Positions 12,531-19,882 of a stretch of 39,268 nt of DNA are shown one piece after another. Numbering within the stretch: the stretch's first letter is position 1; each line of letters begins with the position of its first letter. Position numbers and translations under genes: made by a program. The DNA comes from a virus. Location: the IMG/VR virus record IMGVR_UViG_3300035118_000190, positions 1-39,268 of that record, one strand, 5' to 3'. Under the pieces are notes generated by a model. That model saw only the letters and a program-made list of their open reading frames with translations, was not told where the DNA came from and did not search any database.

Positions 12531-12674
12531 TCAGTACTCCCCAATCGCCATCCGGGCCAGCGACTTGATGAGCGCGGTGATGGTTTCGTTCATCTCGCCC
12601 TCGGGCGTGTCCGGCTTAAGTAGTGCACAGCGCGTGCACTCTCTGGATCTATCAACAAAATCAACGACAGACAC
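12531..12674 (-). CDS. Small protein starting inside the attP core, 47 aa
   Basis: A GTG at 12674 opens a frame with a CTRC motif and DTPEGEMNETITALIKSL. An internal ATG gives 20 residues only. The start lies within the tRNA-like core, so after integration its upstream region is host DNA. Weakly similar in its centre to the 109-aa protein at 14435 (both have DTP then TITAL). Low certainty on the start. Confidence 0.4.
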   Translation of the reverse strand: MSVVDFVDRSRECTRCALLKPDTPEGEMNETITALIKSLARMAIGEY

Positions 12675-12723
12675 ACCCTTGGTAAGGGAGAGGTCCACAG
12701 TTCAATCCTGTGCGGCAGCACCA
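12671..12723. other. attP: attP core: 3' part of a tRNA-Thr(GGT) gene
   Basis: The bases read as the 3' half of a tRNA: anticodon loop TTGGTAA (anticodon GGT, Thr), variable region AGGTC, T-arm CACAG-TTCAATC-CTGTG, acceptor strand CGGCAGC, discriminator A and CCA. The 5' half is absent. Such a fragment next to an integrase marks the attachment core that rebuilds the host tRNA after integration. One anticodon-stem pair appears mismatched (A opposite A), so the crossover may lie 3' of it. Confidence 0.88.
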
Positions 12724-12783
12724 CCTAAAGTGTTTGAAATAAAAGGATTTTTGGGATTTTCGAGAGAACGGCGACGGAGCGAA

Positions 12784-12804
12784 AAAGCGCGAACAAAGCG
12801 CGAA
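12784..12804. repeat. Tandem repeats AAAGCGCGAA beside attP
   Basis: Two copies of AAAGCGCGAA at 12784-12793 and 12795-12804, about 60 bp from the att core. Spacing of 11 bp (one helical turn) and position fit integrase arm-type or Xis sites. Confidence 0.45.
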
Positions 12805-12882
12805 ACTGAGGGGAAAATGTGCGCACTATGCGCGCACTCCCCCGCGCGATGTTCTAAATGCGTTCCATGGCCCCCTTAGGCG

Positions 12883-13059
12883 ATGACCGAGCAAGAATAT
12901 CTCAACGCAAAACGCGAGTTGCGCCGACTCAATCGACTCATTGACGACGCGCCTATGGAGGCCAAGCCGGTTTTTCGCGGCATCTGCGAGTTGCACGCGG
13001 TGGTCGCTGATTATGAGCGCTATACCAGGGGAAGGACTAGGGAACGCCGATGGCGCTGA
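12883..13059 (+). CDS. Small-ORF cassette gene 1, 58 aa
   Basis: MTEQEYLNAKRELRRLNRL followed by a second helix pair (ICELHAVVADYERY). Basic, helical. Its 3' end contains the leader of the next gene, overlapping it by 10 bp, so its last residues (RGRTRERRW) are encoded by that leader. Function unknown. Confidence 0.5.
   Translation: MTEQEYLNAKRELRRLNRLIDDAPMEAKPVFRGICELHAVVADYERYTRGRTRERRWR
13024..13049 (+). repeat. Cassette leader repeat, copy A
   Basis: A 26-bp sequence (ACCAGGGGAAGGACTAGG then GAACGCCG) directly before the gene at 13050. Its first 25 bases are repeated exactly at 13883-13907. Shorter versions (GAAGGGAACGCC or GAAGGGAAC) stand before the other cassette genes. Confidence 0.85.
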
Positions 13060-13244
13060 AAGAAGTCCGCCAAGACAGCCGAGGCAACACGCTTTACGTC
13101 GAGGATAACGAGGTCGGTGGCCATCGCTATTGGTCCGACGAGGTTGGCGGCGGCGTCGTGGTCTGGGACACCTGTCTCGTATCGGATGAGATGGTGCGGC
13201 TGGCTCTCGACGCCGAAAAAGCATCATTAGCGCAGAAGGATTGA
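13050..13244 (+). CDS. Small-ORF cassette gene 2, 64 aa
   Basis: Beta-rich start (NTLYVEDNEVGGHRYWSDEV, then GGGVVVWD) and a helical, acidic end. Preceded by the long leader repeat with GGGA as ribosome site. No family recognised. Confidence 0.55.
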   Translation: MALKEVRQDSRGNTLYVEDNEVGGHRYWSDEVGGGVVVWDTCLVSDEMVRLALDAEKASLAQKD

Positions 13245-13254
13245 AGGGAACGCC

Positions 13255-13497
13255 GTGACAGACCTAAAAGTGGTCAAGCTGCCGACCGGAAACCTGCAAG
13301 ACATTCCGGCTCTCATTGAGACGGTTGCCAAGCAGACGCGCGAAGGTGAGTTTGGCAAGGTGGTGGCCGGCGTCTGCGTACTGCTCAATGATGATGGCGA
13401 GCCCCAAGTGTTCGGGTGGGGCGACGCCGATGCCGTGCGAAGCATCGGGTTACTGACGCTAGGCGCTCAGTGGCTATCTCGCAAAGTAAAGCAATAG
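13255..13497 (+). CDS. Small-ORF cassette gene 3, 80 aa
   Basis: GTG start after TTGAAGGGAACGCC. Pattern IPALIETVAKQTREGEFGKV then VCVLLNDDGEPQVFGWGD and a C-terminal helix (LLTLGAQWLSRKV), resembling small proteins I have seen in rhizobial prophages, of unknown function. Confidence 0.6.
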   Translation: MTDLKVVKLPTGNLQDIPALIETVAKQTREGEFGKVVAGVCVLLNDDGEPQVFGWGDADAVRSIGLLTLGAQWLSRKVKQ

Positions 13498-13509
13498 AAG
13501 GGAACGCCG

Positions 13510-13752
13510 ATGGCGACCGATCCCATGACTGACGCCGAACTTACGAAGTATCTTGGCTTCAAGTCCGAAGATGATCAGGTAAAGGTCGCGAAGTTCATCG
13601 CCGAACTCTCGCCCGAGCGGCGCGCGCTCTATGACCGCATGCACGAGGTCGAGATAGAGGCGAATCTATGGACGGCGGGAGTAGGGCCGAAGCCCGAGGG
13701 CGTGATCGTCTGCAAACCCAATCATCGCCACTTCGGCAAAATAAAGCGATAG
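13510..13752 (+). CDS. Small-ORF cassette gene 4, 80 aa
   Basis: Preceded by TAGAAGGGAACGCCG. Helical N-terminal half (MTDAELTKYLGFKSEDDQ; VAKFIAELSPERRALYDRM), then a Gly/Pro-containing basic tail. No family recognised. Confidence 0.55.
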   Translation: MATDPMTDAELTKYLGFKSEDDQVKVAKFIAELSPERRALYDRMHEVEIEANLWTAGVGPKPEGVIVCKPNHRHFGKIKR

Positions 13753-13761
13753 GAAGGGAAC

Positions 13762-13899
13762 ATGGACGCGCTCGAACTACTCTATGACCGCGCCGAAGCG
13801 GACTTCCTCGCCTGGATTGCGGAGCACGACCCTGACGGAGAACTGACGCTGCTCGAGCAGATCGACGCCTATTACGCTCACCACCAGGGGAAGGACTAG
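13762..13899 (+). CDS. Small-ORF cassette gene 5, 45 aa
   Basis: ATG after TAGGAAGGGAAC. Acidic helical peptide (MDALELLYDRAEADFLAW). Its final codons (HHQGKD) and stop are encoded by the long leader repeat of the next gene. Confidence 0.5.
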   Translation: MDALELLYDRAEADFLAWIAEHDPDGELTLLEQIDAYYAHHQGKD

Positions 13900-13907
13900 G
13901 GAACGCC
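13883..13907 (+). repeat. Cassette leader repeat, copy B
   Basis: Exact 25-bp match to 13024-13048, directly before the GTG at 13908. The following codons GTG ACA GAC CTA also match the start of cassette gene 3 at 13255. Confidence 0.85.
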
Positions 13908-14081
13908 GTGACAGACCTAATGGACCCAGAATGGCTGCGCCCGTGCATCTGCGCTTATTGGGATGGTGAACGATGGCATCGCCTTCCGCGCTGTCCGCGT
14001 TTTATCGACCGTTGTCATGGCGTCGGAGAGCCAGATCGCCGTGACGTGTCGCTGGTACAAATCATCCGCGTCACGGCTTAG
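13908..14081 (+). CDS. Small-ORF cassette gene 6, Cys-rich, 57 aa
   Basis: GTG start. Four cysteines (CIC near residue 13, then CPRFIDRC at about 29-36) plus His residues could bind zinc. Its first four residues (MTDL) equal those of cassette gene 3. No family recognised. Confidence 0.5.
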   Translation: MTDLMDPEWLRPCICAYWDGERWHRLPRCPRFIDRCHGVGEPDRRDVSLVQIIRVTA

Positions 14082-14093
14082 GAGAAGGGAACG

Positions 14094-14366
14094 ATGGGCG
14101 TTTCAATCATGATGAGGCCCGGCACCGTGATGCGCTCGAAGGGTGACCCGGTGAATATTACCCCAGGTCTACGCTCAAAGGCCGCGGCCGTGATACGGAC
14201 CCATTTTGGAGAGTCGCCAGTGGAGATTGATCGGGACCATGCGTGCACTCTCGCCCTGCTCGCTAATGGAGCCACCGTGTTCGCTGCGGACGAAGATAAT
14301 CTGTGGAAGAAGATGCTTGATGCCGTCCGCGAGCACGGCTGCATTGTCATCACTATGGAATACTAA
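14094..14366 (+). CDS. Small-ORF cassette gene 7, 90 aa
   Basis: Preceded by TAGGAGAAGGGAACG. Alternating strand/helix sequence (SKAAAVIRTHFGESPVEI; LALLANGATVFAADEDNLW; EHGCIVITMEY), a small alpha/beta fold. No family recognised. Confidence 0.6.
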   Translation: MGVSIMMRPGTVMRSKGDPVNITPGLRSKAAAVIRTHFGESPVEIDRDHACTLALLANGATVFAADEDNLWKKMLDAVREHGCIVITMEY

Positions 14367-14384
14367 AAGAGGGGAAGGGAAGCT

Positions 14385-14438
14385 ATGAGCGCGTGGCGCG
14401 ACTTCCCGCTCTCCAACAGCATCGCCCGCGCCCCTTAG
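14385..14438 (+). CDS. Small-ORF cassette gene 8, 17 aa, possibly truncated
   Basis: ATG after GAGGGGAAGGGAAGCT, so it carries the cassette ribosome site, but only 17 codons follow (MSAWRDFPLSNSIARAP). Its stop overlaps the stop of the convergent 109-aa gene. Likely a gene cut short by a recombination event; may be non-functional. Confidence 0.3.
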   Translation: MSAWRDFPLSNSIARAP

Positions 14439-14764
14439 GCGTTGCCCTTGGTCTTCAGCCCGGCACCCATGAGGGCGCTGAGGGCCTTGCTGTACTCGAC
14501 CAATTCGCTGCTCAGCGCCGTGATGGTCGCGAGCGTCTCGTCCTGGGGGGTGTCGTTTTGAATCGCCGCCGTGACGGTCAAAAATATATAAGTCGCGCCG
14601 GCGAAGAACGACGCCCGCATGTCGATGAGTTGCGCCTCGGGCGCGTCCGGCGCGATCGAGGCGTCGCGGAACCCTTGCCATCCCCCCTCGACCAGCTTGC
14701 CCTGGCCGGCGGCCATGAATTTCCGCGAGAGTTCCCGCATCATCGCCCGCTGCTCTTTGTTCAT
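14435..14764 (-). CDS. Hypothetical protein beyond the late operon, 109 aa
   Basis: Helical protein (MNKEQRAMMRELSRKFMAAG; ALSSELVEYSKALSALMGAG) with a mildly hydrophobic centre (FFAGATYIFLTVTAAIQ), too polar for a certain membrane helix. It is separated by 390 bp from the last late gene, so it may have its own promoter. Function unknown. Confidence 0.6.
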   Translation of the reverse strand: MNKEQRAMMRELSRKFMAAGQGKLVEGGWQGFRDASIAPDAPEAQLIDMRASFFAGATYIFLTVTAAIQNDTPQDETLATITALSSELVEYSKALSALMGAGLKTKGNA

Positions 14765-14889
14765 TGGCTAGTCCGCCTCGACATAGGCTATGCCCGGTGC
14801 TGTAGGGTTATCCCACACCCTTCCTGCTGTGATATATAATTTGGCGTTACCCCGAGGCCATGCGAGTCAAGCAACCGGGTGGCCTTACT

Positions 14890-14931
14890 TGAGCGAGGCA
14901 TGGGGGTTCCTACCCGAACATGCCTCGCTCA
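14890..14931 (+). other. Long hairpin just upstream of the DUF6496 gene
   Basis: TGAGCGAGGCATG and its exact reverse complement form a 13-bp stem around a 16-nt loop. The ribosome site of the gene at 14950 begins a few bases after it. A TATAAT at 14835-14840 without a good -35 lies upstream. Probably a leader structure or attenuator, since no T-run follows. Confidence 0.7.
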
Positions 14932-14949
14932 CCTCTTTGAGGAGCAACC

Positions 14950-15159
14950 ATGCCGAACCAAAAGCCGCGTAGCGCCAAAGCCAAGAAAGCGGCCATGCAG
15001 CGCGTGATGGGCGAATTCAAGACCGGCGAGCTGCGCAGCGGCTCGAAGACGGGGCCGCGGGTGAAGAAGCCGAAGCAAGCGATTGCGATCGGGCTGAGCG
15101 AGAGCGGCCAGGCGCGCAAGCCGGGCGCGAAGAAGCGGCTGTCGAACGTCAGCTTCTAA
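14950..15159 (+). CDS. DUF6496-like small basic protein, 69 aa
   Basis: The pattern AAMQRVMGEFKTGELRSGS, then KPKQAIAIGLSESG, matches DUF6496, a short Lys/Arg-rich family found in bacteria and phages with unknown role, probably nucleic-acid binding. It is encoded against the late operon, and its stop codon overlaps the stop of the convergent 144-aa gene. GAGGAG lies eight bases before the ATG. Confidence 0.75.
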   Translation: MPNQKPRSAKAKKAAMQRVMGEFKTGELRSGSKTGPRVKKPKQAIAIGLSESGQARKPGAKKRLSNVSF

Positions 15160-15590
15160 TCCGCCGTCTCGGCCTCGACCTCTTCCCGCTCGGCTTCCGC
15201 CTCGATCAGTGGCAGCGGCTTGATCTCTGTGTGTGTCAGCTTGTCCAGATAGTCGCGCTGATTGCGGGTCAGCATGCGCTCGCTCTCGTCGTGCTTCTTC
15301 AGCTTCATCAAGATCTCACCCAGCACCTCGCGGTTCTGCGATTGGATGCCGAGCGATTTCAGGGCGACATAGCCGTTGATGATGGTGGCGCTCGCGGCGC
15401 GCTGGATCGTCAGCGATCTTACCCACTGGCGATGATCGCGCGGCACCCTGGTCTTGATGATCTCGAAGAGCCGGATCGACGCCGTCGGCACCAGGACTTG
15501 CTCGAAATAGCCGAGCGGGTCGGTTCGCGGGTCGATGGACCGGCGGCGGGGGGCCTTCTGGGGAGGTGGGGCGACCTTTTTGCGCGGCAT
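15156..15590 (-). CDS. Last late-operon protein, unknown function, 144 aa
   Basis: The ATG at 15590 overlaps the stop of the ATP-grasp gene by one base (TAATG). Basic N-terminus (MPRKKVAPPPQKAPRRRS), then a helical domain (PLGYFEQVLVPTASIRLFEI; VLGEILMKLKKHDESERML) and an acidic tail. No family recognised. Confidence 0.6.
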   Translation of the reverse strand: MPRKKVAPPPQKAPRRRSIDPRTDPLGYFEQVLVPTASIRLFEIIKTRVPRDHRQWVRSLTIQRAASATIINGYVALKSLGIQSQNREVLGEILMKLKKHDESERMLTRNQRDYLDKLTHTEIKPLPLIEAEAEREEVEAETAD

Positions 15591-16909
15591 TAGTACTCCA
15601 TTCGGTCTGCAAAGCCGAGCGACTGCACCTTCGGGATCTCGTCGCGCAGGCGCCGGCCGATGTCGATGCGCCAACCGGGGCTGTTCGGGATCTTGATCCG
15701 ATTTAGCGCGCGATAAGCAACCTCCCGGGCCTGCCGCACCGTATCGCCTGTGCCCGTTACCGTCAGCACGTAATCGCCCGCGGTGACGAGACAGGGCGCC
15801 GTCACCACCTCGCCGGCAATATCCTGCGGCGCTTCTCCGACCATCATCTCCAGCGGCGAGACCTTCTCCAGGACCCCCGGGGTGAGGCCGTAGACCGGCA
15901 CGCCGATCACCTCTTTGCCGGTCTGATGCGAGAAGGGGAAGTCGCCAATGGAAACCACGACGCCAACCGCCACCTTGTCGAAGATCAGATGCGGCATGTC
16001 TTGGCCGGTCGCGAGCGCGTGCAGCCATTCGGCATCGTCGCCCTCGTGCAAAGAGCGCTGAATGTTGAGGGTGGGATAGCCGAAGCGCATCGTGAACTCG
16101 AGCGGCCACGGTGTGCCCGCTTCGTCGATGATGCAATTGACATCGACATAGCCGACATAGCCGGTGGCGGCGAGCGCGTCGGCCATTGGCTCCAGCACCA
16201 TCTTTGCCAGCTTGGAGCGCTTCACGTAGCGCATCACGGTGCCCTGCTCGCCGGTGGCGACGCCGAGATCGCCGGCGAGCATCTTCTTGAACTCCCAATT
16301 CTCCAGCCGACCCTCGTTGAAGCCGCCCGGCCCGAACCAGCCGCCGACGGCCATCTCGCAGCCGTCCACCTTCTCCTGCAGGATGAACGAGCCCTTGTGG
16401 CGCTTCGCCTTTTTCCAGCGCTCGAGCATGTAGACGAGATCTGCGGGCGACTTGGCGACATAAGAGAGCGACTTGTCGGGCTCGTCGCCGCACGGCTTGG
16501 AAACGAAGGCGCGGCCCTCCTTTTTCACATAGGCGATGGCGTCATCGTAGTTGGTGAACTCGCGATAGCTCGGCACAGCGATGCCGTGCTTCTCGAAGAT
16601 CGATTGCCCGAGGGTACGGTCGAGCTCCCAGGCGGCGGCGTCCTGGGTCGCGCCGACGATGACCGCTTGCGGATAAGAGCGGCGGAAATTATCGAGCTCG
16701 CGAACGTAGATGGTGTTGCTGGTCAAGACGATGAGATCGGCCCAGCGCAGCCACGGCTTGAAATCGGGGATGCGCTCGACCATGCCTTTGCCGACGAGGG
16801 CCTTGCGATCGGTGTGGCGCACGTACCAGCGGACATCGTGCCCCGCCTTCTGCATGCGCCAGACGAAATCGACCTCGGGCCGGTCGTCGTCGATGACGAG
16901 CAGTTTCAT
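15590..16909 (-). CDS. PurD-like ATP-grasp ligase, 439 aa
   Basis: Four parts of the PurD (phosphoribosylamine-glycine ligase) layout are visible. The Rossmann-like start is MKLLVIDDD. The ATP-grasp lysine is in AFVSKP (about 138), with ILQEKVDGCEM (about 176-186). The Mg/ATP signature PLEFTMRFGYPTLNI (about 269-283) follows, and the C-terminus is YVLTVTGTGDTVRQAREVAY with WRIDIGRR. In true PurD the signature is E-x-N-x-R-F-G-D-P; here Asn is Thr and Asp is Tyr, so the substrate is probably not the purine intermediate. No other purine gene is present. It follows the largest ejection protein by an ATGA overlap, so it is made late. More likely an amino-acid or peptide ligase that modifies a small molecule, protein or nucleic acid. 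Confidence 0.75.
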   Translation of the reverse strand: MKLLVIDDDRPEVDFVWRMQKAGHDVRWYVRHTDRKALVGKGMVERIPDFKPWLRWADLIVLTSNTIYVRELDNFRRSYPQAVIVGATQDAAAWELDRTLGQSIFEKHGIAVPSYREFTNYDDAIAYVKKEGRAFVSKPCGDEPDKSLSYVAKSPADLVYMLERWKKAKRHKGSFILQEKVDGCEMAVGGWFGPGGFNEGRLENWEFKKMLAGDLGVATGEQGTVMRYVKRSKLAKMVLEPMADALAATGYVGYVDVNCIIDEAGTPWPLEFTMRFGYPTLNIQRSLHEGDDAEWLHALATGQDMPHLIFDKVAVGVVVSIGDFPFSHQTGKEVIGVPVYGLTPGVLEKVSPLEMMVGEAPQDIAGEVVTAPCLVTAGDYVLTVTGTGDTVRQAREVAYRALNRIKIPNSPGWRIDIGRRLRDEIPKVQSLGFADRMEY

Positions 16910-19881
16910 TGTGCCGACCTCTGCAGCTCGAGGCGGCCGGCGCGGCGCGCTGCGTCCTGTGCGTCCTTGGCTTTGAAATGCTCCTTCGCCGCGGCTTGCT
17001 GCTCGGTCGGGCTGCTCACGCCGATCTGCTGCAGCAGGAACTGGCTCGGTGTGGTGGTGCCTCCGATGATGCGCTGCGCCTGGCCGATCGGCTGCAGCTT
17101 GGAGCCAACCCAGGCGAGGAGATCGCGGATGAACTGGCCCGGGTGCCCGTCGGTGAGGTTCTCGGGATAGGCGATCGGCAGGCCACTCCAGGAATATTTT
17201 CCGCGAATGAGTTCGATCGGCGCCTCGATCGTTCCAATCGAAAACACTGACTGCGCGCCTTGCGCCGGCCCCTTCTCGCCAGTCGCCACGTCTATTGCCG
17301 CTTGCGGAACCGACATCGCGCCCGGACGCGAGACCTTGGCATTGGGATTGCTGGTGATCGCCTGCCACGCCTTGTCGAGCATGGGGTAGTAGACCGTGAG
17401 CAGCACGCCCAGCATCGCCAGCTTGTCGAGCGTCTCGGCGCGCTGCTTCAGCGGCACGTCCCGCGCCACGAGATCGCGCGCCATCGTCATGTAGGAGGCG
17501 AGGCGGTTGTACTGATAGCGCCCGAACATCGTCGCCAGCGGATGTGTCAAGATCTCGCTGAGCATGCGCTGGCCGAGCACCTGGCCAGGGACGCGGTAGT
17601 TCGGCATGTGCGCTTCGGTCTCGCGGATTGCCTTCTCAAGCGACATGCCCTTACCTTCGAGCTCCTTGATGCGCGCCACCGAGAGCGCGTCGCCGAAGCT
17701 CCACAGCGCCGTGTTCGAGACCGAATAGAGGCTACGGATGAGCTCGACGGGGTTGGCCTTGCCCGCGAGGGTGGCGATGTGCTTCCAGGCGCCGGGATTT
17801 GCCGCGACATCCTCGCCCAGCTTGGAGATGAGCGTGTTGTGCACGTCGCGGGTGATGTTGCGGGCATAAGGCAGGCTCGCGCCGGAGCGCAAGATGCGCA
17901 TGTAGTCGGCATCCTGGGTCGCGACCGAGCGCGCCGCGTTGAGCAGGCTCTTGAAGGTCGAGGGGATGCTGGTCGCGGTGCCGACCAGCCCCTTCTCGAC
18001 GAAATAGTGGTTGGCGACGTTCCGCATATGCGGGATCGGATTCCAGAAGATGCTGCCCTTGATGAAGCTGCCCGCCTTGTCGAGCGCGCTCTCCAGCCCT
18101 TCGATCTCGCGCTGGCGGCCGAGCGCGTCGTCGAGCGCGTCGGCAAGCGGCGCTTCCATGTAGTACTGCCGGAACTGCGGCATCTTCGGGATGCGCCACT
18201 CCCGGCCATTGGTGACGGGCGCGGAGGCATGATCGCTTACCTTGACCGCGACCTTCTCCCAATCGGGCGACGCCTTCATGTCCTCAATGAACTGCGCGTT
18301 GCGCACGGCGCTGCGCAGCTTGGCAACATTGTCGAGCCGGTTGGCGAGGACGTTCTTCTGATAGCGGGTCTGGGCGACCGCCTCGATCTCCTTGGTGGTG
18401 GCGGGCTCGAGCTTCCAGGTCTCGCCGCCGACGCGCACCTTCGAGCCGGCCTCGATCTTCTGTCCTTTGCCGAAGGTGCCGACCTCGCGCGGCTCGGTGG
18501 TGCCATCGAAGCCGAGCACGGTGCCGTCGGTGCCGACATGAACGACGGTGCGCTCGCCGGTCGAGGGGTTGACCGCGTTCCAGAAGCGCCGCGACTTCTG
18601 CGCATCGACGGTCTTGCGCATGGAGCGCCCGGCGGCGCCGCCGAACTTGGCCTCGACGCCCTGCTTCCACTGGTCGAGCACTTCGCCGAAGCTACGGGTG
18701 CGGCCGGCAACATAGCGCGGGGTGTAGCCCTCGCTGTCGGGCTGCGCGGTGAGGTGCTCGCGCTCCTCGACCGGGTAGCCGAAGGTTTCGAGCTTGCTGG
18801 CGAGATTGTCGGCCTCGGCCTTCAGCGGCGCGACGTGCTTGTCGTAAAGATCGCGCTCCTCGGGCGTGAGCGTCACGCCCTTGGGGTCTTCCTCGAAGTG
18901 GTAGAGCTTCTCCCAGGTATCAGACGCCACCCCCTCGGGGACTTCCTTCAGCGCCTTCAGCGTGTCGATCCGGTCGGCAACCTTGTTGCCCTCGAGCTGG
19001 AAGAGCTGATCCTCGAAGCTGCGCGGCTTGGTCAGCACCGGCGGGTGTGCGAGTGCGCCCTCGCTCGGCATGGCGGACGCGGCGGCCGGCGGCGCGGCGG
19101 GCGCAGGCCCAGGTGGGGGACTTGCCGGTGCCGCTGGCGGGACTTCAGGAGGAGCCGCGGCCGGCGGCGCTGGCCCCGTGGCAGCAGCTTCGCCCTCCGG
19201 CGCCGGCGCCGCTACGGCGGTGGGTTTCGGCGCTTCGGTGACAGGCTTCGGCGCCTCGGCGGCGCGTGCCGCAGCAGCAGCCTCCGCCCCGGTGCGCGCA
19301 GCGCCCAGCCCGCCCTTGGGGCCAAGCGCCATCGTGGCCTGGCCGATGGCCTTCTCGCCTTCCGCGGCCGGGATCTGGAAACCCTTGGGCAGCAGGCCCG
19401 TGCCCTTCTCGACGGCCTGGCCGAATGGCTTGGCGACCAGCGCGGTGAAGAGGCCCGAGAGTGGCGAGGTGACGAGGTTGAAGGCATCGACCGCGCTCTT
19501 GCCGGTGGACATCAGCCGGTCGAAATGCGCCTTCTGCTCGTCCCAAAAGTTCTCGGGCGGCGCCTTCGACGGATCGGGCAGGCTGTTGAGGAAATCGGTC
19601 TTCAGTTGCTCCCAGGAGCCTTTGACGGCGCTGCCAACTTCGCCCGCGACATACGAGGCCGCGCGGCCGGGGAGCGTCGTCGGGCTGGGCGCGTCATCCA
19701 CGGGCGTGCCCGCAAACACCATCTTGGGTCCGCCGGCATCATTGGCGGGCGCGGTATCGTTCGCTGGCGCAGCAGGGGCTGCGGGGGAGACGGGGGTACC
19801 CTTGAAAACCATGCGCGGCGGCGGCGCTGCCGCTGGAGACGGCGGCGCGTTATCGACGGGCGTTCCGGCGAATACGGGCAT
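16906..19881 (-). CDS. Large internal virion/DNA-ejection-like protein, 991 aa
   Basis: The longest gene. The N-terminus carries three copies of a VFxGTPVx motif (residues 3-9, 25-31, 55-61) separated by Pro/Ala stretches. Residues about 205-275 form a Pro/Ala linker. The centre and C-terminus are long helices with amphipathic and hydrophobic segments (LDKLAMLGVLLTVYYPML) and end in an Ala/Gln/Lys helix. Size, place after the tail and lysis genes, and composition fit an internal core protein ejected with DNA, as in T7 or P22. No lytic-transglycosylase motif was seen. Assignment by context. Confidence 0.55.
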   Translation of the reverse strand: MPVFAGTPVDNAPPSPAAAPPPRMVFKGTPVSPAAPAAPANDTAPANDAGGPKMVFAGTPVDDAPSPTTLPGRAASYVAGEVGSAVKGSWEQLKTDFLNSLPDPSKAPPENFWDEQKAHFDRLMSTGKSAVDAFNLVTSPLSGLFTALVAKPFGQAVEKGTGLLPKGFQIPAAEGEKAIGQATMALGPKGGLGAARTGAEAAAAARAAEAPKPVTEAPKPTAVAAPAPEGEAAATGPAPPAAAPPEVPPAAPASPPPGPAPAAPPAAASAMPSEGALAHPPVLTKPRSFEDQLFQLEGNKVADRIDTLKALKEVPEGVASDTWEKLYHFEEDPKGVTLTPEERDLYDKHVAPLKAEADNLASKLETFGYPVEEREHLTAQPDSEGYTPRYVAGRTRSFGEVLDQWKQGVEAKFGGAAGRSMRKTVDAQKSRRFWNAVNPSTGERTVVHVGTDGTVLGFDGTTEPREVGTFGKGQKIEAGSKVRVGGETWKLEPATTKEIEAVAQTRYQKNVLANRLDNVAKLRSAVRNAQFIEDMKASPDWEKVAVKVSDHASAPVTNGREWRIPKMPQFRQYYMEAPLADALDDALGRQREIEGLESALDKAGSFIKGSIFWNPIPHMRNVANHYFVEKGLVGTATSIPSTFKSLLNAARSVATQDADYMRILRSGASLPYARNITRDVHNTLISKLGEDVAANPGAWKHIATLAGKANPVELIRSLYSVSNTALWSFGDALSVARIKELEGKGMSLEKAIRETEAHMPNYRVPGQVLGQRMLSEILTHPLATMFGRYQYNRLASYMTMARDLVARDVPLKQRAETLDKLAMLGVLLTVYYPMLDKAWQAITSNPNAKVSRPGAMSVPQAAIDVATGEKGPAQGAQSVFSIGTIEAPIELIRGKYSWSGLPIAYPENLTDGHPGQFIRDLLAWVGSKLQPIGQAQRIIGGTTTPSQFLLQQIGVSSPTEQQAAAKEHFKAKDAQDAARRAGRLELQRSAQ

Positions 19882-19882
19882 G

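Noticed and set aside
12671-12723. Functional tRNA-Thr gene
   Set aside because: Only the 3' half is present, so it is an attachment core, not a gene.
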